Source: Ophiura sarsii (taxonomy: Eukaryota > Echinodermata > Ophiuroidea > Amphilepidida > Ophiuridae). Taken from it: 64,000 nucleotides of DNA. Location: positions 11,481,283-11,545,282 of the forward strand of contig CM069452.1 of assembly GCA_035610835.1 (NCBI GenBank), in the 5' to 3' direction. Below, in pieces: positions 26,001 to 38,000 of the stretch. The notes under the pieces were generated by a model. That model saw nothing but the letters and a program-made list of their open reading frames with translations. It was not told where the DNA came from and did no database searches. The stretch's first letter is position 1. Each line of letters starts with the position of its first letter. The position numbers were made by a program, and so were the translations under genes.

Positions 26001-29000
26001 AGCGAAGGGATCGTGTCTTGCCGGCGAGATGATTGCAAGACGACGTTTTGCACGGTAGTCATCTTCACGATCTGCGATTTTTGGAATGCGATGCTCGATG
26101 AAAGGTTCATAATCCTGAAATAAGAGAAGGGATAATTATTGTGGGATTGAATGCACAGGAAAAAAGAATTTGCAATAGATTAGAAAGGGCACCAATAAAT
26201 AAGTTTGGTCATGGTAATAATTCTAAATAGTATCCCCAACAGCGCAACTTTGGTTAAAATGCATTTGTTATACTGAACAGCGTAATACAAAAGAAGCGCA
26301 AATCCCTTAGAGCAATAACACTTTCCACGTCGCGGCAGACAACAATTTCAAAATTAATGAATTTCATCACCATTTTTAAAATCACAAGGAGAAATGCATT
26401 AAAATAAGTACCAACATAACTAGTATTGGCTCAGTAATTCTTGAGATAGTCTTAGAAAGTTGGGAAAGGCTTTTGAAACATCTGTTTTGTAGGTAAAATT
26501 AATAGCCGCGTGGAAAGTGTGAAGAAGGCTGCCAGGCTGAGCTGATCCGGTGAGCTGTCAAATGATCTCAACTTTTTCGAGCTCCCTCCAGTTTTTCTCC
26601 CAAGATAGTTTAATTGTCAAAAACATGCTCAGGAAGTTAGGATTGTATGAAAGTGTGTAAACAGTTGATGGACAATGAAGTTTAACAACCAACACACACA
26701 AGATTTGTCAATTAACTTGTCTGCTTCATACGACCCTTTTCCTTTTCACTCTATGAACAACACTCTCTGGCCTGCGCCGCATGCTGTGGTGTATGTACCG
26801 ATAGAGGGCTCATTCATTGTGACAGCTCCCTGTCCTCTGATCTCACCTCGAGAAAAAGAGTCTACTTAGTTTGGATTTGACCTTTTGACCTCCGTATACT
26901 GTTACACTGCGCTCATTAAGCATTCATCCCAAATCTGGGATGATTGAATGCGTAATGCGTAATTCGGCAAATATATTTTCCTCTGAGATATAGCTATCAG
27001 AGGGTGTTGTTCGATAGTGTGACAGTGAAATTAAACAAGGTGTACAAGTAGACTAACATTTAACACACCTTGGCTACACATAAATCATAATTACATATAT
27101 AAGTGTGCATCACTAGATAATGCTTCTATGTTGTGCTATTATTATAATAACAACTTACTTTCCCTGCTTCTTGTGCTTCATTGAACAATGATGAGGGCGC
27201 TGTGTATGTGTTCCTACCCATTAGTGTAGTTCTGCCATAGTCTTCATCATCCTGTATAAAAAGGGGGGAAATTGAGAACAAATTGTGTCACTATTAGCAA
27301 ATCTAACTAAGATTTATTTCACTTCACTCCAAAGTGGAGTTCAGCTAGGTTTTCATTAGTTTCTACTAACTACATTCAATGTATTTGCTGATGTGATATA
27401 TTTTTAATTCAAGAAACACATGAACACTTCATTGAGTATGAATGTTAAAAAAATGCAAATTTGGTTTAATAGAAGAAAGAAAGAGATCCAGCAAACAGGC
27501 CTACAGTTTGTCACATGAAAACTGTGTGCAATATAGGAATTTCAAATTATTTTCAATGGCAACAAAAACGAATGTCTATATGACATCACTACATGACCCA
27601 GAAAGATTCAGAAACTCTGGAAAATAACATTTCAGCCAGTAATCGATGCAAGTTTTTATTGTTCAATTGTTGTGATAAGGGCACCAGTATGACCCCCACA
27701 AAGGCAAAAATTAATTTGTTAAATGCAGTGAGTCTTAATTAATAAGGACAGAAGGTATACTTACATCATCAGCCTCATTTGCAGCAATGGACAAGTCATA
27801 GCCTTCGTATTTGCTTCTAGGTGTCTGTGCTGCATCATACAATTCTCTATCAAAGTTGCCTCTATCCCCAAACCCTATCCTTTCGGCATTCTCCTTGTCC
27901 CCTCCATTTGCTACTTGTTGGGTTCCATCTTGACGGAGAGCTTGTGTCTGAGACTGTATTTTCAGGATTTGCTGCTCAATTTCTGAATGTAAAAAAAAGT
28001 ACAAAAAGGTAAATATATTTAAAATTAACAAAATGCAAATTTAAATTAAATGGTAAATACCATGGATAACTATTAAAATATTTGAAGTGGATGGCTGTAG
28101 ATTAAAGGGGAGTTTGAAAGTGCTGTACATTTTGACATTTCATTGAATCCTATGTAAGTACATTAATTAAATAATAGGAATCAGGCTTCCCGTTAGCGCT
28201 TGCCATTGCGTCCAGACACGATTTTGAAAATTCTGACACCTTTTCAAATTCTAGGCATTTATATCAATGTGTATTTTGCATCAGTTGGACGCGCAGGTTC
28301 CCGAAAATGTTGAGTGTTGAATGTCTGTGATACTCGGCAACCTTGTGACTGAGAACACACATTCAACTAACTTTGTGATACGGTAATCACACGTCGCCAG
28401 TCACAACAATTTATGCAGGTGAATTGTCACGCGCCGGTAGATAGGCTACTGGTAGATAACAATGGGGAAAACGCGATATTTTGACAAACTAGTATAAAGT
28501 GCAGTTTCTCAGAATTCACAGCATATTTTGTGAAATAAGGTGTTAAGTCATTGAGACATGTTATATGTTAACTTACAATTTAGTGCTTTCCTGGTTCTTG
28601 ACTAATATGCATCTATTATTTGGATGAAATTCAATCCGGTAACCTTACACAGAAAAACAAAATTACCAAATTGACCATGTGGTTTTTTTTCTTTTCAAGA
28701 TGGCCAACGAAGGTGATTTTGTGTTTTACCCTCCTTGCTAGTCATAAATAAAAAATTCCAATGTGACTTTTCTGAACACTATTGCTATAGGCCTAGCCCT
28801 AGGTAAATTAATAATTGAACGAACATCACGAACGCAATACAAAGACGAACGCGCCCAAAATTATCACACGAATGGGTGTGCGCGCTTCAGGCAATGTACG
28901 CTGCTTAGTTGTGTTCATTGAAGGACAACTTTGAGTCTCCAAAAAGGTGATTGGGACATAAAAAGTTAAAAACAGAGGATTTTCAGGTTTCTACAATTTG

Positions 29001-32000
29001 GTCTAAAATGGTTTCCTTCAACATGCCTTTAGCCGATACCCAAATCATAGATTTGGTATCCATCGAGACTATGTACTACTATGAAACATATTTGCAAACA
29101 CGTAGCTGTTCACTGTTTAATGCGTAACATTTTTTCTTGTGTAAAAATGTATGGTAAAACAAATCGGTGCCAAGATAGCGCAGTAATGTTTTTATCAGTA
29201 CAGGGGTGTACTTTCGCGACATCCTGCGAGAATCCAAATGGATTCTCGCAGAGGAATTTTGCGAGAATCCATGGATTAGTATCTCTTCGACTTCATATCA
29301 AAGAGATAAAGTTGGCTCTGGTATTTAACCAACCATGCCAACAATACATTACACTATATTAATTATTACATAATTCATTCCTAGCAGGTGGCCGAATTCC
29401 CCAGCCCTGGCAAATTTGCCAGTGTACTGGCAAATATGCCCGCTAAGTGGGCATATTTGCCAGTATTTACAGTTAATCCAAAATTAGCGCTTCCACACAA
29501 AAAATGGCATGTTCTACCTTTTATATATCAATTGTTTAACTCAATACCTAAATATTTCGTGTCGCTTCAAAAAAATTCTTGGTTGCATTTTGCCAGAAAA
29601 ATGATGACATTTCAGTCATTTTGTGGCAAGTAGACATTTTTCCTATATTTACAGTTAATCCAAAAGTAGCGCTCTCACACACTCAAAATGGCATCTTCTA
29701 TCCTTCCTATATCGATATCTGAACTCTATACCAAAATATTTAGTGTCGCTTGAAAAAAATTGGGTTGCATTTTACCAGAAAAATGATGCAATTTCAGTCA
29801 TTTTTGGCCAAAATATTTGTAATGTTTGTAATATAATTTTCAAACTTTCATTGAAAGTGCTCTAACATTAACAAAACGGAAATCCTCAATACCTAAACAT
29901 TTTGTGAAACGTCTAAAAAGTATTTTATGTTTTGTTGGAAAATTAATTAAATGTCAGTCATTTTGGGCCTCCAAAAATCAAGATATTTCATTGAAAGTTT
30001 ATTTTAATTTGATAGAAATGGGACTTACATACATGTACAAAAAAGCATGTTATTATGCTGTTACAACAGCAACAAATTCTAAACATAATACTTGGATTCA
30101 CTTGGATTTTGTAATATCAGAGAAAAATATAAAAGCCTCAAAGTGTATTCATGAATTTTACATGAACATTGTCGTTTAGAATGAGGCTGGGCTGGTTGGC
30201 CTACCTTGCCCCTTCCTGCATTGCTACTCAAGTTATGCCTAGGTGCTACACGCTTAGTTTTTGCCATGGTTTGAATACACTATCAGCTGAGTAAATAGTG
30301 TGGCTAGTCCTGTTATGACCCAGCTGATCAAGGCCACTAGCTATATATTGCATCATACAAACATACTAGTACATGTACAGATGACCACGCCTTTGATTCA
30401 AGAAAGGTATATTCAATGGACATTCATATGAACAATAGCAACTTTGAAATACAGGTGAACTGAACTAGTAAACAAGATACCTGGTAAAAGCTCATGCATT
30501 GAATTATAATTTGCATAATAAAAGCAACCATGCCAGGTGTATGGGATTAGGCAAGATTGCCCAATAGTTACACAAATGCCACATGGCCAGTCAGTTGATA
30601 ACCTGCCATCATACACTACACATCGATGCTCCAATCTGCACACACTGATCCAACATCTTCTACCATCACATTATTTTACTAGATTCAAATATAAAGCATT
30701 TACATCTCAGTATGGCAAATTTGGCTTCAAACATGATTGGTGTAGGCATGGTCAAGGAATTCCAGCAGAGAAATAAGTGGGGTGCAGATTCTGTTCCGCT
30801 CTCATTTTACTCTACCATCAAAGGGTATGTATACTACATGTCAGGGGTAGCACTAGGTTTTTAAATTAGGGGTTTTTAGAACCCTGAACCCCACAAAAGT
30901 TTGAAAAATAAGAAGTTATTTTGGATTTTCAGCTAATTTATTGCGCCAAAATGAAAAAATATGCGCTAAACGCGCAAGAACCCCCAGTAGCGCTATCCCT
31001 GCGTACATGTAGGTGACATAATGTTGGTTCATAACAAAAAGCTAAGGAAGACATTTTCTTGTAGCTAATAAAGACCAATTTGAACACAAAAAGAGCAATA
31101 ATCCTAATTACATACATCAGCCACCACCAAACAAACATCCCCTCCACAAGTTATGAAATTAATCATATTAGAAGCTGTTTCCCTGCACCTAATATCCAGA
31201 AAATGATATCAATAAAAAGCAAATACAATACCCCCCCCCCCCCCCTTGAGAAAAAACAACAACCTAGAATAAAATAAGGATTTTTGATTTTTCCCAGCAC
31301 CCATTATCCAGAAAAAGACCCCCCCCCCCCCCCCCGGATAAAGACAATACCCCCTACCCGATAAAAACAAACAGCCCACCCACACCTGAACAAAAAGACA
31401 ATCCCCACAGACCACCCCAAGAAAAACAAAAGAAAAACAAAGAAAAAGAAACAACAAAAAGAAACAAACAAGCCAAGAAGTACAAGATTGTCCCCAAATC
31501 TACTAGAATACTCACAAGACCCCACCCCCATAACACTTAAAACAATAAAAGAAAAGAAAAACATTGATAAATAAACAAGTAAATAAATGTTTAAAAAATA
31601 AGTCACCAAACAGTAAATACATAAATAAATTAATGAATAAATAAATAAAGTTAATATAGACAAAACTAAAAAAACCACAAACTGAACAAGAAAACAACAA
31701 TAAAATACCTTTAACCCTAACCCCACCATATCCAACAAAATCCAACAAGGTGAAATGTTGTTGGAAGTTGTTGGATACAGTGGTTTGCACACTTCAGCTA
31801 TTTGTGTTGGATTTTGTTGGATTCAGTGGGGTAGTAGAGTAATACATTGTTGGATTTTGTTGGATATGGTGTGGAACGTTATTAAATGTCTGTTGGATTT
31901 TGTTGGATATGGTAGTGTGTACAATTAATTTGTAATGTAATGTAATCTAATGGGTCGTTGGATTTTGTTGGATATAGTGGTTTGTACAATTTAAATATTT

Positions 32001-35000
32001 GTTGGATTTTGTTGGATATGGTGGTGTGTACAATTAATTTGTAATGTAATGTAATCTAATGGGTCGTTGGGTTTTGTTGGATATAGTGGTTTGTACAATT
32101 TAAATATTTGTTGGATTTTGTTGGATATGGTGGTGTGTACAATTAATTTGTAATGTAATGTAATCTAATGGGTTGTTGGATTTTGTTGGATTTAGTGGTT
32201 TGTTCAATTCAAATATTTGTTGGATTTTGTTGGATATGGTAGTTAGTGTATTTAACAGGTAGAAACATATTTTGACACTTTGATATGGAGGGGGAGGGGG
32301 ACGCACAATTATTGTGATCGTGTTCGTGTTCGTGATGTTGGAATTAAATATTTAAAAACAATTACAAGTCCTACAATGTGCCGGTACCTGCCCATACAGA
32401 ACTTCTTGAATCCTTGAATATACAATCAATGGTGTCAAATTTAACATAAATTTAAAAATATTGAGTCGTGGATGGCGAGCATATTCAGGGGAAGAACATG
32501 GCGGACCCCAGGCAGTGCCATGAACTTATGTATAGCTACTCATACTCCATCCACTCCTCCCACGGTTGTGTTAAGTGTTAGTGTTAGTGTTAGTGTTAGA
32601 GCCAGTGCCGCCTTGGTGAGGCTGGGTGGTTGAAGGAATGCTACCAGTACCAAACCAAATAGCATCACAATCGACCATCATTGCGCTGACACTAATATAT
32701 AGCCGAATTTTTCTATTTATGTACTCCTGTTTTCTTGAATCTACAATCAATGGTGTCAAAACACATTATTCAAAGCTGCTGTCAACTAAATGGGCGGGAA
32801 AGTTAATGGGTTTAAATATCAGGTGCTAAATGGGCGGGAGAGTTGATGAGCTATATGTCATGTGCAAAATTAGCGGGAAAGCGGGATTCGAATTATGTAA
32901 TATTCATATTGGCTCTTTACAAATATCCATGTGCTAAATAGGCGGGAAAGTGTTACCGAATAGAAATAGAGATTTTAATCATGTGATATTGAAATACAAA
33001 CATTTCGGCGGGAAAATAATAACACCAATGAAAGGGTATGTAAATTTTGGGAAGTGGTAAAGGGTATAAAAGGGCTGCAAAATTGCTTCTCTGTGCTTAC
33101 CAATACGTTTTTGTGTCGGTGCGAAAAAGGATAAATTTCGTACTTTTGCGAACGATATACTCGCTTGGCAGAAATTTGAACTCCTCGGTGGTTCATCTGA
33201 CTTCAACAGAACTCTTTCGGACTTCCATCAGCATGTCAAATCGAGAAGTTCGGAACTTGCAGCATGGTATGTATATATTTTGTTATAATCTTTTTATATA
33301 TATATATAATTATAAGAAACTATAAAACTATATTTCGTAATACTACTGGCAGAGAGATATGAAATTCAAAAACCTAAGATATACAAATCATTTTACCCAC
33401 CCTGTTGGTAACTAAAAAAACTAGACAGGTTTTAGACATTTAAATTGGTACTTAATTTTAAGTCAATCTGGGATTTACATGAGTCATGGTTAATACTACC
33501 AGCATAGTGGAAGCTTAGATAATTTGTGATCAATAATCAATTTATTATTGATTGCAAGGTTATTGCCAATGCATAATTTCCTTTGTTTGGTCACATCCAG
33601 TATCCAATATATATGTTGCCTGAGAGTATACATGTACTAGTCTCAGTATGTTGTTGTATAGTTTGGGCCTGTATTAGTAACTTTGCATCTAAGCAGACTT
33701 TCAAATATCATCGAGAGACGTTGACAAGGAAATAAAGCAGATTGAGAGAATAAAGTTATAAAGAAGTGGAATAGTAATAACTTGGCAAGGTGTGTGTTTT
33801 TATATGTTCTTCAAGCCTTTTTCTCTCCTAACATAATCTGTATGTTGTGTACATGTATATATATAATATATTCTCCAACTCAATAATTCTTTCATATTTT
33901 CTTTTCTTTTTGTGTTCAGGAATTCTGGAGAGTGAGAGAGAGGTTTTTATGAACACCATGACGGGGACAAAGAAGCGAAAGCAGTCTGAAAAAGAAAAAG
34001 AGAAACCTTCAACATCATCGTCAGTTAGCCGTAACGATAAAGAGGTAGAGGGTCGACGTAAGAAGGTGAAGAAGGCAAAGAAGAAGAGCAAAAAGTCAAA
34101 GAAGGAGGCAGCGTCAACTTCATCCCCGAATGAAGACGGTACCAACCCCTCCGTGGCAAAGAAGAACAAGAGGAAGAAGAAGAAGAAATGCTCAGGCCGT
34201 TGCTCCACATCATCCAAAAAAGACGGGAGGACATCTGTCAGAGAGGCATTACGTAGAAGCTGCGAAGACCAAGGCATTGTTATGTCCAGCACACAATACA
34301 AAGCCAAAAGCAATGTTTCAGAGTCGGAGGAAGAGGCATTCCTCGATGATAAAGTTGAAGAAGCAGAGGAGTTGGATGAGTCCTCGGACTCCGAATCAGA
34401 GTCGGAACCATCAAAGCACTCTACGTTTGGATTTTCGGAAACAGAACATCCTCCATCTGATGGACCGGATCCTTCATCTGAGGCACCAGACCGAGCTAAA
34501 ACCATCGATGAGTCTGAAGGGGACAACGCTCAAGATGAAGACTATCATCAAAATTCCGAGGTCTATGATAGTGACGATGTTGTCAGTGGTGAGGAGGTTG
34601 TCAGTGACGAGGAGGCTGATAGTGCTGGCCTTTCGTCTGATAACGAACATCAACAACGACCACCCTCGCCTTTGTCCACTGCTGGGGCACCGCCGCCACG
34701 AAGAAGGAGAAGAGCGAGAGCGCCACCCATTGTAGATTCCGACAATGACCCAGATCCTCCCAGTCCCAACCAGGCAGTGTACCCTCCTGATGTACATGGA
34801 TGGAATCGTTCCCTCCAGGACGTTGATGTCCATGCGTTTGCTGGGCCATCCCCTAAAGGGCCCACATTTGGAGTTCTGGCAACACCACTGGAATACTTTC
34901 TTAAATTTTTTCCAGTGGCTTTGATGATACAGATGGCGTCGTGGACGAATGGCAAACTGACTAAGGCTGGAAAAGCAGCAACATCAGAATCGGGGATCAA

Positions 35001-38000
35001 AGCTTGGATCGGTATAAGGCTGGTGATGGGCCTCACTCGAGTTCCATACTTCGGGGATTACTGGTCCACAGAACCTGGATATAGGAACCAGCTCATAGCA
35101 AGCACTATGACCAGACAACGTTATGAGGACCTGAATAGTTGCCTCACCTGCAGCGATCCCGAGACCAATCCTGAACGATATCCAAAGGAGGATCCCAACG
35201 TTTTTGAGAATGAGCAGCACCAGTACATGTGGATGAGAAAGCATCCACTATATCCACTCCAACCAATTTGGGACACGGTTCTGGCAAAAACGCAAGCCAA
35301 CTTCAACCTCGGTCGCTGCGTTTCCATAGATGAGGCTATGGTGAAGTACTCTGGTTTCAAAGCCAAGGTGAAAAAGTTTTTTATGCCATGCAAGCCTATC
35401 AGGGCAGGATTTAAGCTATATGCGCTGGCCGATGCCGTAACTGGTTATTTGTACAACTTCATTCCCCACCCTTGGAAAGATGGACAAGCCAGCAGTATGG
35501 TGGACATAACCCTGGAGGTCGCCAAACCAATCCTTGGAAAATTCCACCACTTGTATACAGACCGGCTATATACCTCTATGGATTTGGCGAGGCAACTCAT
35601 CTCTAAGCGGACTTACCTAACTGGAGCTGACAAATCCAACCGCAAAGGCCTGCCGATTGATTTTCTGGCAAACCAAACCAAAAACCCTCAGCACCACAAG
35701 AAAATCAAGCGGCTGGCCAAGGCACCACGAGGGACTTTCTTCACCCGACAACTTGGCCAATTTACATCAGTTGTGTGGAAAGATTCGTCCATCATGCAGC
35801 TTCTGAGCTCTGCCCACCAAGGCTACAGAACCAAGCCAACTGCTAATTCCACTGGTGACACCATTACCAGGAGTGTCAGAGAGGATGGCCGGCGCTACCG
35901 CACACCTGTAGTCGTAAGTGCACCCAGACAGGCAGTTGATTACACCAAGTTCATGGGTGGTGTGGACAGGAGTGACCAACTAAGATCGTATTACTCCTGT
36001 TCCAGGAAGTCCCAGCAATGGTGGAAGAAGCTGCTTTTCTTCATCATTGACATTGCGGTCTGCAACGCTTGGCTTTGCTACAAGTGGCACCATCCAGCAC
36101 GAGCCAAGCGAGCCACCACCACTGATGATGACAGACCGGATGATCAAAGCTCTGCCCTGAGCCACTCGAGGTTTGTGATGGAGGTAGCGAAGGGACTAAT
36201 ACAGGGATCCACCACTCGAACGCGGCCAGTTCCCCAAGCTGCGTACATGCCCCTACCGGCAAATCATGGTGCTGGCACCGGCCACATGAGTGAACGACTG
36301 GCCATCAACAATGCTCGCCAATGTCGGGCGTGTAAGGATTCCGGACGCAAGAATGCCGCTGGAAACACACCAACCTCCAGATATGGCTGCAAGGTTTGCA
36401 ACATCACTCTCTGCAGACCACCGGCTCCGTGCTTCTTAGCTGCCCATGGTGGCGGACAGTAAATACGAGCGCGTGTTAGGCTGGAACTTGGACTTTCAGA
36501 GATAGGTTTCAGGCCTGTGGCAAGCTATAAAATATATGTGGTGAGATTATCATTTTTAGAGATAAATCTACACCCGGCAAGTCACACATAAAAAAAAGTG
36601 GCAAAGACTAATTTATTAAAACATTTTTCACCGTTTTATTCACTTTTTATACACTTGATGACTTTTTATTTTTTCCATTGTCCAAGCCACTAAATTTTTT
36701 TTTAAAAAAACCCCGGCAAGGACTTATTCTTTTTAAAACCTTTTTTCACTGTTTTATTCACTTTTTATACACTTTATGACTTTTTATTTTTTCCGTTGTC
36801 CAACTCCAAGCCACAAAAAAACCAAAAAAACAAACAAAAACGGCAAAGACTTATTCTTCTCTGAGAAAACGTCAAAGCCACCAAAAAAACAAAAAAACAA
36901 AACAAAAAAAACCAAAAAAACCAAACAAAAAAACCCAAAAAAACACCAAAATAGGCTGAGACTATATGTCCTAGTCATGAGAGCATTGGCAATGATGATA
37001 ACAAGGTTTCTATTTTATAATAGATAACTCGTATTATGCAAACGTGTGACTTCTAAGTCTTATTGTGACGTTAGCAATTACAACTGAGCCGAATGCAATC
37101 AAAAATAAATGCAAGAATCACAATAAATCCCAATATTAAACCCGGTAACTAGATATAAAAGAAACAACACACCATTCAATAATTATCCCGATAATACACA
37201 CACAAAATACTAATCCCCCTCCCAAAAAACAAAAACAAACACAAAAACAAAATACTATACCTAAAATACACAATTCTTATTTTGTTGGATTTTGTTGGAT
37301 TCAGTGGTAAACCTATCTTAGACAGTTGTTGGATTTTGTTGGATACAGTGGTTTACTCAAATACATAGCTCTGTTGGATTCTGTTGGATCTGGTGCTTTG
37401 TGCATAGAGAGTATTGACTGTTGTTACTGTGTGGACCACTATATCCAACAAATTCCAACTGTTGGATTCTGTTGGATATGGTGGGGAAGGCATTTTGTTG
37501 TTGTTGGATTTTGTTGGATATGGTGGTGTTGCTAGTATGGAGCCATCTGGGTTAGGGTTAAAAAAGCCATTAAAACAACATAATCACACCCAAAACAAAA
37601 ATATATCAACACAAAAACACCCCCAAAAAACTAATCCACACTCATGACAATAAATATATCTAAATAATTCTTCAAAAATCCCAAAAAGAAAGAAAAAGAA
37701 AGAAAAAGAGAGAGAGAACAAATAAAAGTTAGCCCATCACTATTTTAGGATATCCACAAACTTTTTTTCTCAAAGCTGATTGGTTGTCCCTAACCCATGC
37801 ATAACTGGTTGTCATGAAACCCAGCATATCATTGGCCACATACTCCCCTTGATATACATCAATATTCATACACAATTCAATAGGGATGAGAGTATACACT
37901 CCACCTATTTCTATCACAAAAATCATTATGGTACCGTTGTGCCCATCACTACTAATACTTTTTTACAATAGACAAAACTTTTGCTTGATGCTGAGTGGAT

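Larger units (their letters stand above)
31715..37557 (+). mobile_element. piggyBac transposon, apparently autonomous, with TTAA duplications
   Basis: DNA transposon of 5.84 kb. Ends are CCCTAACCC (31715) and its complement (37549-37557), bordered by TTAA at 31711-31714 and 37558-37561, the diagnostic target duplication of the piggyBac superfamily. Inside each end are arrays of GTTGGATTTTGTTGGATAT-type motifs, likely transposase binding sites. It carries one transposase gene with its own promoter, and lies antisense in SF3B1 intron 1 inside an older TIR element. An empty copy of the site (39983-39986) confirms the borders exactly. Confidence 0.95.

Noticed and set aside
30079..30267. Minus-strand frame starting MAKTKR as an alternative SF3B1 first exon
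   Set aside because: It lies inside transposon element A, has no donor in the phase required by exon 2, and lacks similarity beyond the first residues; the exon at 38751-38772 fits in phase and sits at the shared promoter.
33828..34526. 232-codon minus-strand frame opposite the transposase
   Set aside because: Mirror of the Ser/Glu-rich part of the transposase; low complexity and no independent support.
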